DNA of 64,000 nt from Oceanospirillum sp048270425 (lineage in GTDB: Bacteria > Pseudomonadota > Gammaproteobacteria > Pseudomonadales > Halomonadaceae). This document shows positions 51,794 to 61,171 of this stretch, one piece after another. The notes beneath the pieces were generated by a model that was given only the letters and a program-made list of their open reading frames with translations, ran no database searches and was not told the DNA's origin. The position numbers and the translations under genes are program-made. The stretch covers positions 58,165-122,164 of the forward strand of contig JBLWSY010000011.1 of the NCBI GenBank assembly GCA_048270425.1, given 5' to 3'. Within the stretch, counting starts at the first letter, position 1; each line of letters opens with the position of its first letter.

Positions 51794-52963
51794 ATGTTAC
51801 AACTCCCCGAAAGCCTGCTGGGCCATATCAGTTACGAAGAGTTCCTGCGGGATTACTGGCAGAAAAAGCCACTGTTCATTAAAAATGCGATCCCGGATTT
51901 TGAATCCCCCATTGATGAACATGAACTGGCAGGACTGGCACTGGAAGAACAGGTGGAATCCCGCCTGGTAATGGAAACCGGCCCGAACGGAGAAAAATGG
52001 CATCTGGAAAACGGCCCGTTTAAAGAAGAGCGCTTTAATGAACTGCCGGAAAGCCACTGGACACTATTGGTTCAGGCGGTTGACCACTACATCCCCGAAG
52101 TCGCAGCCCTGATGGAAGCCTTTGATTTCATCCCGAGCTGGCGGGTAGATGACATCATGATCAGCTACGCACCCAAAGAAGGTAGCGTTGGCCCCCATCT
52201 GGATTACTACGATGTATTCCTGCTACAGGCACAGGGTACCCGTCGCTGGCAGATCGGCGGTTTTGCCGATGACAAAACACCTTTTATTCCGGATGTGGCA
52301 CTGCGTATTCTTCAGGAATTCGATGCCACAGAGACCTTTATCTGCGAACCGGGTGACCTGCTCTACCTGCCGCCACAACTGGCGCATTACGGCGTATCAC
52401 AGTCCGATGACTGCATGACCTGGTCTGTCGGATTCCGCGCGCCATCTGCTGATGAGATCGTGACGTCCCTGGCAGACTTTATCGGTGAATCCCTGTGCGA
52501 AGATGACCGCTACAAAGATCCCGATCTGGCTCTGCAAACTCATACCAGCGAGATCGGAGATGACGCTATCGGACGCGTACAGGCAATCATTCAGGAAAAA
52601 CTAACCGATAAAGCCACAATCAAAGCCTGGTTTGGCCGCTACATGACCCAGCCTAAGTATCTGGATCAGCTGGTTCCAGCCGAAAAAGCCCTGACTCAGG
52701 CTGAACTGGAGCAAGAAGTTGCAAACGGAATGACAATTTGCCTCAGCGAAGGTAGCCGACTGGCCTTCTCACACACCAAAAATGGCATTTTATTGTTTGC
52801 CGATGGCGATGGTTTTGACGTTTCTGAGCAGGACCAGCAGGTAGCCCTCTTCCTCACCGAACAAAAACACCTGATCAAAGATGAATTATTTTCATCTTCA
52901 GACGAATTTAAAGGAATAATATTAGAGTTGATTAACCGTGGTTCACTTTTCTTAAGTGACTAA
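51794..52963 (+). CDS. roxA: Ribosomal protein L16 arginine 3-hydroxylase RoxA (YcfD-like)
   Basis: 389 residues. JmjC/cupin oxygenase: iron ligands in GPHLDYYDVFLLQAQG (HxD, about residues 133-135) and LAHYGVSQSDD (distal His). It uses 2-oxoglutarate and oxygen to hydroxylate an arginine of L16. A C-terminal winged-helix-like region (about 290-389) is present. It follows purB, as in Pseudomonas. The ribosome site is weak. Confidence 0.9.
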   Translation: MLQLPESLLGHISYEEFLRDYWQKKPLFIKNAIPDFESPIDEHELAGLALEEQVESRLVMETGPNGEKWHLENGPFKEERFNELPESHWTLLVQAVDHYIPEVAALMEAFDFIPSWRVDDIMISYAPKEGSVGPHLDYYDVFLLQAQGTRRWQIGGFADDKTPFIPDVALRILQEFDATETFICEPGDLLYLPPQLAHYGVSQSDDCMTWSVGFRAPSADEIVTSLADFIGESLCEDDRYKDPDLALQTHTSEIGDDAIGRVQAIIQEKLTDKATIKAWFGRYMTQPKYLDQLVPAEKALTQAELEQEVANGMTICLSEGSRLAFSHTKNGILLFADGDGFDVSEQDQQVALFLTEQKHLIKDELFSSSDEFKGIILELINRGSLFLSD

Positions 52964-52972
52964 ACCATTGTA

Positions 52973-53002
52973 GACAGTCACGAGTTTCTACCCGTGGCTG
53001 TC
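52973..53002 (+). terminator. Terminator of roxA
   Basis: 10-bp stem GACAGTCACG / CGTGGCTGTC (one G-U pair), 10-base loop, followed by a T-rich run (53005-53020). Confidence 0.75.
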
Positions 53003-53544
53003 AGTTTCCTCTTTTTCTTCTGCCCGCTCCTTTCGTACCTAACATTCTGTTTCAGCCCCCGATACCTGCTTTAAAGCGCGGCCTGCCTCTGGGTAGAAAT
53101 ACCCTCTTTCAGAAATCTGCGTCTCATGCGAAACAAACCATCTAAAAAACGCCAAGATTGTCGACAATCTACAAAGTTAAGCCGTCAAGGACAGGTCATA
53201 AAACCGTCATTTTTGAAAGTAAAACTACAACACTATTGCATCGCAGCAAGAAAAAATCATTCAAACGGTAGTCAGACTACAGAAAACAATTTGTAGTGTA
53301 GTTACAACAACTTATATAGCCCAAAGTAGCGTTTGCAAAGGCTTTGCAGCTTAGGGCATAGTTAAAACACACAAAACGACAAACACTCGTTTTAAGCAAA
53401 AGATAAATTTTCAACGAAAGATTTCAGATTCTTAAAACGCGTAGATGCCGGAGTGACAGAAACAGTGATAAACGCTGTTTCGAAATCACAGGCGCAACAG
53501 GAATGGATCTGCTCCGACGGCACATCGAAGCAGAACAAAGGATA
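53003..53544. other. Long region upstream of aceA
   Basis: About 540 bases, AT-rich between 53130 and 53420, without a credible gene. It should hold the aceA promoter(s). No perfect -35/-10 pair was found. An antisense 108-codon frame across the aceA start is not supported. Confidence 0.4.
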
Positions 53545-53608
53545 CCTTAAGGCTTCAGGCACAACGTTACCGCGGCGACTGCCGCCCGATAACGGTGAAG
53601 CCTTAAGG
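53545..53608 (+). promoter_or_regulatory. 64-nt stem-loop in the aceA leader
   Basis: Outer 13-bp perfect stem CCTTAAGGCTTCA / TGAAGCCTTAAGG. Inside it are CGTTA / TAACG and GCGGC / GCCGC with a GACT loop. It ends 37 bases before the aceA ATG and is not followed by Ts, so it is not a simple terminator. It could stabilise the mRNA, bind a regulator as DNA (CCTTAAGG palindromes) or control translation. Confidence 0.65.
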
Positions 53609-53645
53609 AAATAACCTAACAGGCACACTCTGTAGAGGAATAAGC

Positions 53646-55241
53646 ATGTCAACTTACAAACAAGACATCGATGCAGTAGCAACACTGAAAGAAACCAACG
53701 GTTCTCCATGGGATGCAATCAACCCGGAATCTGCAGCACGTATGCGTGCTCAGAACAAATTCAAAACCGGTCTGGACATTGCTAAGTACACTGCTGGCAT
53801 CATGCGTCGTGACATGGCTGAGTTTGATAAAGACAAAACTAAGTACACTCAGTCTTTGGGTTGCTGGCATGGTTTTGTGGGTCAGCAAAAGCTGATCTCT
53901 ATCAAGAAGCATTTCGGTTCTACCGAGCGCAAATACCTGTACCTGTCCGGCTGGATGGTTGCAGCTCTGCGTTCTGACTTCGGTCCTCTGCCTGACCAGT
54001 CTATGCACGAGAAAACAGTTGTAGCGGATCTGGTTGAAGAGCTGTACACCTTCCTGCGTCAGGCTGATGCCCGTGAACTGGGCGGTCTGTTCCGTGAACT
54101 GGACAAAGCGCGTGAAGCAGGCGACAGCAAGCTGGAAGCAGAAATTCAGGACAAGATCGACAACCACGAAACTCACGTTGTTCCGATTATTGCTGACATT
54201 GACGCTGGTTTCGGTAACGCAGAAGCGACTTACCTGCTGGCTAAGAAAATGATCGAAGCAGGTGCTTGTGCACTGCAGATCGAAAACCAGGTTGCTGACG
54301 AGAAGCAGTGTGGTCACCAGGACGGTAAAGTAACGGTTCCTCACGCTGACTTCCACGCGAAAATCCGCGCGCTGCGTTACGCCTTTCTGGAACTGGGTGT
54401 AGACGATGGTATCATCGTTGCACGTACTGACTCTGAAGGTGCTGGTCTGACTAAAGAGATCGCAGTTGTTCGTGAGCCAGGCGATCAGGGTGACGTTTAC
54501 AACTCTTACCTGGATTGCGAAGAAGTCACTCCAGAGCAAACTTCTGAAGGTGATGTACTGATCAGCCGTAACGGCAAACTGGTTCGTCCTAAGCGTCTGC
54601 CTTCCGGTCTGTACCAGTTCCGTCAAGGCACTGGCCACGAGCGTTGCGTCTTTGACTGCATCGAAGCAATCAACGCCGGTGCTGACCTGCTGTGGATCGA
54701 GACTGCGGTACCTACCGTTCACGAAATCCGTGACATGATGAATGAAGTTCGTAAAGTACACCCGGATGCGAAACTGGTTTACAACAACTCTCCATCCTTC
54801 AACTGGACGCTGAACTTCCGTCAGCAGGTATTTGATGCTTGGGAGAAAGAAGGTAAAGATGTTTCTGCCTATGATCGCAACAACCTGATGAGCGCTGAGT
54901 ACGATGACTCTGAGCTGTCTGCTGAAGCTGACAATTGGGTTCGTAACTTCCAGGCTGACTGTTCACGTGAAGCGAACGTATTCCACCACCTGATCACTCT
55001 GCCGACTTACCACACAACGGCTCTGTCAGTAGACAACCTGGCTAAAGAGTACTTCGGTGAAGCCGGTATGCTGGGTTACGTTGAAGGCGTGCAGCGTAAA
55101 GAGATCCGCCAGGGTATCGCTTGTGTGAAACACCAGAACATGGCTGGTTCAGACATGGGTGATGACCACAAAGAATACTACGCTGGTGAGATGGCTCTGA
55201 AAGCTGGCGGTGCGAAAAACACCTCTAACCAGTTCGGCTAA
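53646..55241 (+). CDS. aceA: Isocitrate lyase, long (Pseudomonas-type) form
   Basis: 531 residues, the length of the P. aeruginosa enzyme rather than the 434 of E. coli. The signature KQCGHQDGK (canonical KKCGHMxGK, about residues 219-227) carries the catalytic Cys; metal-site Asp are in IIADIDAGFGN. It cleaves isocitrate to glyoxylate and succinate, allowing growth on acetate, ethanol and fatty acids. GAGGAA 6 bases upstream of the ATG. Codon use is strongly biased, typical of high expression. No malate synthase gene is adjacent. Confidence 0.96.
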   Translation: MSTYKQDIDAVATLKETNGSPWDAINPESAARMRAQNKFKTGLDIAKYTAGIMRRDMAEFDKDKTKYTQSLGCWHGFVGQQKLISIKKHFGSTERKYLYLSGWMVAALRSDFGPLPDQSMHEKTVVADLVEELYTFLRQADARELGGLFRELDKAREAGDSKLEAEIQDKIDNHETHVVPIIADIDAGFGNAEATYLLAKKMIEAGACALQIENQVADEKQCGHQDGKVTVPHADFHAKIRALRYAFLELGVDDGIIVARTDSEGAGLTKEIAVVREPGDQGDVYNSYLDCEEVTPEQTSEGDVLISRNGKLVRPKRLPSGLYQFRQGTGHERCVFDCIEAINAGADLLWIETAVPTVHEIRDMMNEVRKVHPDAKLVYNNSPSFNWTLNFRQQVFDAWEKEGKDVSAYDRNNLMSAEYDDSELSAEADNWVRNFQADCSREANVFHHLITLPTYHTTALSVDNLAKEYFGEAGMLGYVEGVQRKEIRQGIACVKHQNMAGSDMGDDHKEYYAGEMALKAGGAKNTSNQFG

Positions 55242-55315
55242 ACAGCGATTGCTGTTCAGTAAAACTGGATAAGGGAGGCACTCTGGGTCAGACTCTTCTG
55301 GCCCAGAGACACCCT

Positions 55316-55352
55316 AAAAAAGGCGGCCCTTGTAAAAGGTGTCGCCTTTTTT
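55316..55352 (+). terminator. Terminator of aceA
   Basis: Stem AAAAAAGGCG / CGCCTTTTTT with extra pairing in the loop. A second 9-bp hairpin (CTCTGGGTC / GGCCCAGAG, 55281-55308) precedes it. Confidence 0.8.
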
Positions 55353-55455
55353 TATTGATCTGATTTTCACGCTAGAATGAGTTACCGCTCATGCGGTCCA
55401 TAGAACTTGCAGTTCAACTTTTACCGATTGTTTAACTTTTACAGATGGCCCGACT

Positions 55456-56025
55456 ATGACAACTGACACACCAGCTTTTCTGAAAGATGCAAAAGATTTA
55501 TTAACCGATCAGGGCTTTGCCACAAGCAACATCTGGTACCACGGCACCTCATCTGCTCTGGTGGATGCGATACAGGAACAGGGGCTGAAGCGATCCGGTG
55601 ATCTGGCTCTGAAAGAAGCCGCCAAGAAAACCATGGCGACCATTGGCGATGATCACTACACCGAAACCACAGAACCTGTTTTTCTGACTCAAAGCAGAGA
55701 GCTGGCCTACTATTGGGCGCAGCAAACCGTCAGAAACCGTAGTGTTCGCATCGAAGGCACTGAACAACCGGTTGTGCTCTCCATAGAGCTGCCGGAAGAG
55801 ATTCACACCGCCGTTAAACCCGATGTCGGCGCGGCCAGCCTCTTAATGGTCAAAGAAGGTGAAAACTATATGGCATTTCTGGCCGGTATTTATCAGGCAA
55901 ACAATCAGCCGACACCGGCTATCGACCTGATGAAAGCGGATCGCATGGACTACCTGAACCTGCTGGGTATGGCCTATATTGACCGCGACCTGCCAGCAGA
56001 CTGCATTAAGCTGGTCTGCGAATAA
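55456..56025 (+). CDS. Uncharacterised protein with ADP-ribosyltransferase-like motifs
   Basis: 189 residues, no signal peptide. WYHGTSSALVDAIQEQGLKR (about 27-46) has the H-G-T motif and following helix of the H-Y-E class ADP-ribosyltransferases/RNA 2'-phosphotransferases. PVFLTQSRELAYYWAQQ (about 74-90) matches their second motif (V(Y/F)LT....A..YA). A clear third catalytic Glu cannot be assigned; ENYMAFLAG is a candidate. Similar stand-alone proteins exist in proteobacteria without known role. It sits between aceA and idh as a separate unit with a poor ribosome site. The fold assignment is inference from motifs. Confidence 0.6.
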   Translation: MTTDTPAFLKDAKDLLTDQGFATSNIWYHGTSSALVDAIQEQGLKRSGDLALKEAAKKTMATIGDDHYTETTEPVFLTQSRELAYYWAQQTVRNRSVRIEGTEQPVVLSIELPEEIHTAVKPDVGAASLLMVKEGENYMAFLAGIYQANNQPTPAIDLMKADRMDYLNLLGMAYIDRDLPADCIKLVCE

Positions 56026-56260
56026 CCCCCCACTCTTTCCAGCGTTTAGCCCGCACAAAACTTGCGGGCTGATTTGTTTCTGCTCTATTTTCCTATCAGA
56101 CCAAAGGTTCTCTGGCCGCTGTTTTGTAAAAAAATTTCCCTGAAAGGGCTAAAAACCCATATTTACTAGCCATAAGTTGTAATTCTCCACCATATAAAAA
56201 GGTGATGTTTTTTAGTACAATCCAGCGCCAACAGACAGAATAAAACTCCTTCAGATCTGG

Positions 56261-56282
56261 GATGGCCACAAGCCATCTTGTG
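56261..56282 (+). promoter_or_regulatory. Mutually exclusive short hairpins in the idh leader
   Basis: GATGGC-cacaa-GCCATC (56261-56277) and CACAAG-ccat-CTTGTG (56267-56282) overlap and cannot form together. They lie 40-60 bases before the idh start. This may be chance or a small switch. Confidence 0.3.
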
Positions 56283-56321
56283 TTAGGTCTTTGGCTACAC
56301 GCCATAACAATAGGGATAAAA

Positions 56322-58559
56322 ATGACAACTCCAAATTCAGAGCAAAAAATCGTCTATACCCTCACCGATGAAGCACCGATGCTGGCAACTGGCTCACTCT
56401 TGCCTATCGTGCGCTCCTTCACTGAAGCTGCGGGTATCAAAGTTGTAACCAGCAATATCTCCGTTGCTTCCCGTATCCTGGCTGGCTTTGCTGATCGTCT
56501 GACCGACGAGCAGAAACAAGAAGCAACCGATACTCTGGCGGAACTGGGCGAGCTGACTAAAGATCCTTCATGTAACCTGATCAAACTGCCAAACATTTCA
56601 GCGTCTATTCCTCAGCTGAAAGCAGCAATTGCTGAACTGCAGTCTCAGGGTTACGACCTGCCGGACTATCCGGATGAAGCCACCACCGACGAAGAGAAGG
56701 AGATTCAGTCCCGTTACGCCAAAGTTCTGGGTAGTGCTGTTAACCCGGTTCTGCGTCAGGGTAACTCTGACCGTCGTGCGCCACCGGCAGTTAAAGCATT
56801 CGCTCGCAAGTACCCGCACTCCATGGGCAAGTGGAGCATGGCTTCTCAATCCCACGCTGACTATATGCGCGGCGGTGACTTCTTCTCCAGCGAACAGTCT
56901 GTAACCATGGACGCTGCTGACGAAGTACGTCTTGAGTTCGTTGATAAGAGCGGTAATGTTGAAGTTAAGAAAACCGTAGCCCTGGAAGAGGGCGAAGTTT
57001 TCGACAGCATGTTCATGAGCGCTAAAGCGCTTGACGCCTTCTTCGAGCGCACTCTGCAAGAGTGTAAAGAAGATGGTGTTATGTGGTCTCTGCACGTTAA
57101 AGCGACCATGATGAAAGTGTCTCACCCGATCGTATTCGGCCACGCGGTTCGCGTTTTCTACCGTGAAGTGTTCGACAAATACGGTGAGCTGTTTGAACAG
57201 CTGGGCGTTAACCCGAACAACGGTATGGCCAGCGTTTACGACAAGATCAAAACTCTGCCTCAGTCTCAGCAGGAAGAGATCGAAGAAGCGATCCACGCGT
57301 GCTACGAGCACCGTCCTGAAATGGCAATGGTTGATTCCGTTAAAGGTATCACCAACCTGCACATCCCAAGTGACGTAATTGTTGATGCTTCCATGCCGGC
57401 GATGATCCGTAACTCCGGTAAGATGTGGGGCCGCGACGGCAAGACCAAAGACACGAAAGCAGTAATGCCTGAGTCTACTTATGCCCGTATCTATCAGGAG
57501 ATGATCAACTTCTGTAAGACTAACGGTGCATTTGATCCGACCACTATGGGCTCTGTGCCTAACGTTGGTCTGATGGCGATGAAAGCTGAAGAATACGGCT
57601 CTCACGACAAGACTTTCGAAATGAAGCAAGACGGTACTATGCGCGTTGTTAAATCCGACGGCACCGTACTGATGCAGCACGACGTTGAGAAAGGCGACAT
57701 CTGGCGTGCATGCCAGACTAAAGACGCTGCAGTACGTGACTGGGTGAAACTGGCTGTGACCCGTTCCCGTCAGTCTGACACGCCTGCGATCTTCTGGCTG
57801 GACGCGGAGCGTGCTCACGACCGTCAGCTGCGCCTGAAAGTTGAAAAATACCTGAAAGAGCACGATACCGAAGGTCTGGATCTGCGCATCATGGGTTACA
57901 GCCGTGCGATCCGTACCTCTATGGAGCGTATGATCCGAGGTAAAGACACCATCTCCGTAACCGGTAACGTACTGCGTGACTACCTGACTGACCTGTTCCC
58001 AATTATGGAACTGGGTACTTCTGCGAAAATGCTGTCTATCGTTCCTATGCTGAACGGTGGTGGCATGTACGAGACTGGCGCAGGCGGTTCTGCTCCTAAG
58101 CACGTACAGCAGGTTCAGGAAGAGAACCACCTGCGTTGGGACTCACTGGGTGAATTCCTGGCACTGGCCGTTTCTCTTGAAGAGATGGGCATCAAGAACG
58201 ACAACCCGGACGCTAAGCTGATGGCTAAAGCTCTGGATGCTGCAACTGGTCAGCTGCTGGAAAACAACAAGTCACCTTCCCGTAAGGTTGGCGAGCTGGA
58301 CAACCGTGGCTCTCACTTCTATCTGGCAATGTACTGGGCTCAGTACCTGGCAGAGCAGACGGAAGACACTGACCTGGCCAAGCGTTTCACGCCTCTTGCT
58401 AAAGCCCTGACAGAAAACGAAGACAAGATCGTGACTGAACTGGCCGAAGCACAGGGCAAACCTGCCGATCTGGGCGGTTACTACCACCCTGATATGGCTA
58501 AGGTTGACGCAGTAATGCGCCCAAGTAAGACTCTGAACGATATTCTGGCTTCTCTGTAA
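56322..58559 (+). CDS. idh: Monomeric NADP-dependent isocitrate dehydrogenase
   Basis: 745 residues from the ATG at 56322 (AGGGA 6 bases upstream); an in-frame start 60 bases earlier adds an unlike leader. Monomeric IDH family: LPNISASIPQLKAAI near residue 90, GNSDRRAPPAVKAFARKYPH near 147, and GSAPKHVQQVQEENHLRWDS near 590. It converts isocitrate to 2-oxoglutarate with NADP. Together with AceA it sets the branch between TCA cycle and glyoxylate shunt. High-expression codon use. Confidence 0.96.
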   Translation: MTTPNSEQKIVYTLTDEAPMLATGSLLPIVRSFTEAAGIKVVTSNISVASRILAGFADRLTDEQKQEATDTLAELGELTKDPSCNLIKLPNISASIPQLKAAIAELQSQGYDLPDYPDEATTDEEKEIQSRYAKVLGSAVNPVLRQGNSDRRAPPAVKAFARKYPHSMGKWSMASQSHADYMRGGDFFSSEQSVTMDAADEVRLEFVDKSGNVEVKKTVALEEGEVFDSMFMSAKALDAFFERTLQECKEDGVMWSLHVKATMMKVSHPIVFGHAVRVFYREVFDKYGELFEQLGVNPNNGMASVYDKIKTLPQSQQEEIEEAIHACYEHRPEMAMVDSVKGITNLHIPSDVIVDASMPAMIRNSGKMWGRDGKTKDTKAVMPESTYARIYQEMINFCKTNGAFDPTTMGSVPNVGLMAMKAEEYGSHDKTFEMKQDGTMRVVKSDGTVLMQHDVEKGDIWRACQTKDAAVRDWVKLAVTRSRQSDTPAIFWLDAERAHDRQLRLKVEKYLKEHDTEGLDLRIMGYSRAIRTSMERMIRGKDTISVTGNVLRDYLTDLFPIMELGTSAKMLSIVPMLNGGGMYETGAGGSAPKHVQQVQEENHLRWDSLGEFLALAVSLEEMGIKNDNPDAKLMAKALDAATGQLLENNKSPSRKVGELDNRGSHFYLAMYWAQYLAEQTEDTDLAKRFTPLAKALTENEDKIVTELAEAQGKPADLGGYYHPDMAKVDAVMRPSKTLNDILASL

Positions 58560-58599
58560 GCCGTATCTCGCAATGAGTCGAGCCCTAGTGCTCAACAAA

Positions 58600-58619
58600 A
58601 ACCCGGGCTTGCCCGGGTT
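58600..58619. terminator. Bidirectional terminator after idh
   Basis: Stem AACCCGGGC / GCCCGGGTT with T-runs on both strands; it serves idh and the convergent minus-strand gene. Confidence 0.8.
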
Positions 58620-58647
58620 TTTTTATGTCTTTTAATTCTTAAAGCCG

Positions 58648-59154
58648 CTAGAGATCAGCCAGAACTGAAGGATCAACAATGCCGACTTCTTTCATCGCCT
58701 CGGCTAAGCTCTCTTTGAGTTGAGAAAGCTGAGCCTGCATCATCTGTAGCTCCTTCATGTGCATCTCTAAAACTTCCGGGGAAACATTAGGCTGGCGCTG
58801 CAATTCTTCAAAGGTCTCCAGCTTCTCATCCAGTTTTTCCTTTAACTTTTCAGCCTGTTTTTTTAATGCTGAAACATGAGGCGGAAGACTGTCTTCCTCT
58901 TCTTCCGTCTTTTTCACCTCTTCTCCGCGAAGGCGCTTAAGAGCCTCTTCGGAAAGCGTTACTCTATCCTCCTGACGCTCTTTGCGTTCCTGTTCACGCT
59001 CGGCAATACTTTTATGCCCCCCTTCATTAAGGGTCTCTTCTTTTACTTCAGCTCTCAATCGTTCAGACGCCGGGGGTTGCTCGATCTGCTCCTTGGTCAG
59101 TCTGATTCTGTCATTCATAACGCTTAGCTGAGTTTTAGGAATCGAAGTATCCAT
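58648..59154 (-). CDS. Charged coiled-coil protein of unknown function
   Basis: 168 residues, about half charged, no signal or membrane segment. Residues about 85-155 have heptad character (ALKKQAEKLKEKLDEKLETF, MMQAQLSQLKESLAEAMKEV). The N half is rich in Glu/Arg and probably disordered. I do not recognise the family. Confidence 0.6.
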   Translation of the reverse strand: MDTSIPKTQLSVMNDRIRLTKEQIEQPPASERLRAEVKEETLNEGGHKSIAEREQERKERQEDRVTLSEEALKRLRGEEVKKTEEEEDSLPPHVSALKKQAEKLKEKLDEKLETFEELQRQPNVSPEVLEMHMKELQMMQAQLSQLKESLAEAMKEVGIVDPSVLADL

Positions 59155-59320
59155 ATCGAACTATCCTGATAACAATTACTTGATGCTGCTCTAATTTCAG
59201 CAGACCTGATAACAGCATACAGGCACCTCAATCCTTAAGACACACCCTACCGATGCCAAAATTATGCAAACAATCTGTTTCTATTAAATTTTTATCCCGA
59301 TTCACTCTGATCTTTATAAA

Positions 59321-59346
59321 GCAAAGGCAAGGGCAAGGGCAAGGGC
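59321..59346. repeat. Hexamer tandem repeat (GCAAGG)n
   Basis: Three exact and one near copy of GCAAGG, just 3' of the membrane-protein gene. A simple repeat open to slippage; no function evident. Confidence 0.7.
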
Positions 59347-59356
59347 ATGAAAGCTA

Positions 59357-60079
59357 TCAGAATAGCTTTTGCGCGGATAACAGCCATTGATTCCAGCGGC
59401 GGGCAAAATCCTCCACAACCCCCGACGAGTTATTACCGCAACTTTGATCAATCACCAAAGTTCGCACACCCTCTTCAACGCTTGCCCGCTCTCTTGGAAA
59501 GCTTCTGGCAATCAGGGCATCTTCTGTCTTGTAAACCCGGTAGCTTTTTTCCGGATCAATCGACATATAGGTTGATGAACCAAATCGAGTATCAACCAGA
59601 AAGCTATCCGCCCCCTGAACCAGAGATTCACCGAAGGGAAACCAGGTTTCCGGCTTCAGCTCATGGACACTTGGCACTGCAGACTGAGCTTGCTCAATAG
59701 CGCTGTAACGGCCACTCAGACGATCCAGCGCCACTCGGGAGTCGCCACCAAGAAGAACGGCAATACCTTTCCATTTCAGAAACATCGCATCCAGCTGCCA
59801 CTGATCACCCTGAATGCGAAAATTCTGCAGCGTGCATTCCGGAAAACGGGTCACCGAAGCCAGATACCAATCTTTGCCCAGGGGTTCAAACTCAAGCCGG
59901 GCAACCGGCTGCTCGCTGCTGAAGCGGGAATAGACATAGTAAGGAGCCACTAAAGACCAGAGTACAAGCAAAAACAGCATCAAGGGCCAAATACGCCAGA
60001 TGCCCAACAAACGCCTGATCAGCGAGGTCTTGCCCCTTTTGTCCGCTGTGTTGCTGACACTCTTTTTATTCGCCATCAC
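59357..60079 (-). CDS. Inner-membrane-anchored protein of unknown function
   Basis: 240 residues: basic cytoplasmic N terminus (1-30), one transmembrane helix (about 31-49, WPLMLFLLVLWSLVAPYY), and a periplasmic domain of about 190 residues (CTLQNFRIQGDQWQLDAMFLKW split CTLQNF / QWQLDAMF, GGDSRVALDRLSGRY). It resembles conserved Pseudomonas proteins sometimes labelled efflux-related, but with one helix it cannot be a pump. Role unknown. Confidence 0.65.
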   Translation of the reverse strand: MMANKKSVSNTADKRGKTSLIRRLLGIWRIWPLMLFLLVLWSLVAPYYVYSRFSSEQPVARLEFEPLGKDWYLASVTRFPECTLQNFRIQGDQWQLDAMFLKWKGIAVLLGGDSRVALDRLSGRYSAIEQAQSAVPSVHELKPETWFPFGESLVQGADSFLVDTRFGSSTYMSIDPEKSYRVYKTEDALIARSFPRERASVEEGVRTLVIDQSCGNNSSGVVEDFARRWNQWLLSAQKLF

Positions 60080-60146
60080 GATCCATCCTTAGCGAAAGCT
60101 AACCGATTACCAGAACCTACTTATCCGTACTCGAATGAGTTACAGC

Positions 60147-60980
60147 TTACTCGCCCACCAGCCAACGAATATCAGCCACACCAGTTTCACCCAGCAGCAC
60201 TTTTGCCAGCTCCGGTAAACACTGTTGCAGCTCTTCATCCAGCTGATACGGCGGGTTAATAATCATCATACCGCTACCGATCATGCCGAAGGTCTCGCCC
60301 TGTTCCGCTTCACGACAGACCTCGGCCACCAGAATACGGCGGATACCACTGCGCTCGAAACTGTCGAGCATCATCTCGCTTTTATCCGCTATCAACACCG
60401 GATACCAAAGCGCATAAACTCCCGTTGGCCAGCGTTTATAAGCATTGGAGATACTCTTAACAGCTTTGGTGTAATCGGTCTTGATCTCGTACGACGGGTC
60501 CATCAGCACCACACCTCGGCGAGGATCAGGCGGTACAATGCCCGGCAGACCTTCAAAACCATCCCGGTGATGAATAGCAGTATCCGGCCAGCGGGATGCT
60601 TTACGCTTCAGGGTGCTGGTTTCGTTATTGTGCAACTCCATCAGCTGCAGCTTATCTCCGGCACGCTGATAGTGATGGGCAATAGCAGGCGAACCGGGGT
60701 AGTGCTCCAGCACGCCAGACGGGTTATAAGCCTTAATCAGCTCACGATAGCTCTCGGGCAGTGCAGGATGGTCGATCACCCGCACGATCCCCTCTCCCGC
60801 TTCTCCGGTTTTTATCGCCTCCTCGCTCAGCAGATCATAATCAACGCCGCCGGAATGGGTGTCGATGTAAGAGAAAGGCTTGGCCTTTTTGTGCATCGAC
60901 TGAAAAATCAGCGCCATAGTCAGGTGCTTAATCACATCGGCGTGATTACCCGCGTGGTAAGCGTGACGATAACTGAGCAT
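60147..60980 (-). CDS. rlmJ: 23S rRNA (adenine2030-N6)-methyltransferase RlmJ
   Basis: 277 residues, family opening MLSYRHAYHAGNHADVIKH. The SAM motif lies around YIDTHSGGVDYDL, and the N6-adenine motif reads DPSYEIKTDY (E. coli DPPY). It methylates A2030 of 23S rRNA. Transcribed alone. Confidence 0.93.
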   Translation of the reverse strand: MLSYRHAYHAGNHADVIKHLTMALIFQSMHKKAKPFSYIDTHSGGVDYDLLSEEAIKTGEAGEGIVRVIDHPALPESYRELIKAYNPSGVLEHYPGSPAIAHHYQRAGDKLQLMELHNNETSTLKRKASRWPDTAIHHRDGFEGLPGIVPPDPRRGVVLMDPSYEIKTDYTKAVKSISNAYKRWPTGVYALWYPVLIADKSEMMLDSFERSGIRRILVAEVCREAEQGETFGMIGSGMMIINPPYQLDEELQQCLPELAKVLLGETGVADIRWLVGE

Positions 60981-61171
60981 AGATAACCCTTTGCAAGAAA
61001 CTGTAAGAAAGACGAAACAAGAAAGGCGAAACGCCTCGTAAATGGCGACATTGTAGCACCGGCAAAATCGAGCACCTAATCAGCAAATCATTCAACAGAT
61101 AATGAAGCCCGCTCATACCAAGCTGAAAAACACTGGCTTGACTCAACAAAAGATAACTATATGATGCGCCT

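Noticed and set aside
53392..53718. 108-codon minus-strand frame over the aceA start and leader
   Set aside because: Created by the inverted repeat and aceA antisense; no ribosome site or conserved pattern.
53649..54761. 370-codon antisense frame across aceA
   Set aside because: It mirrors the codon bias of the highly expressed aceA gene; no ribosome site, no recognisable domain, and aceA is certain.
56598..58130. 510-codon antisense frame across idh
   Set aside because: Same codon-bias effect over a well identified gene; the translation is low in known motifs and rich in His/Val/Arg.
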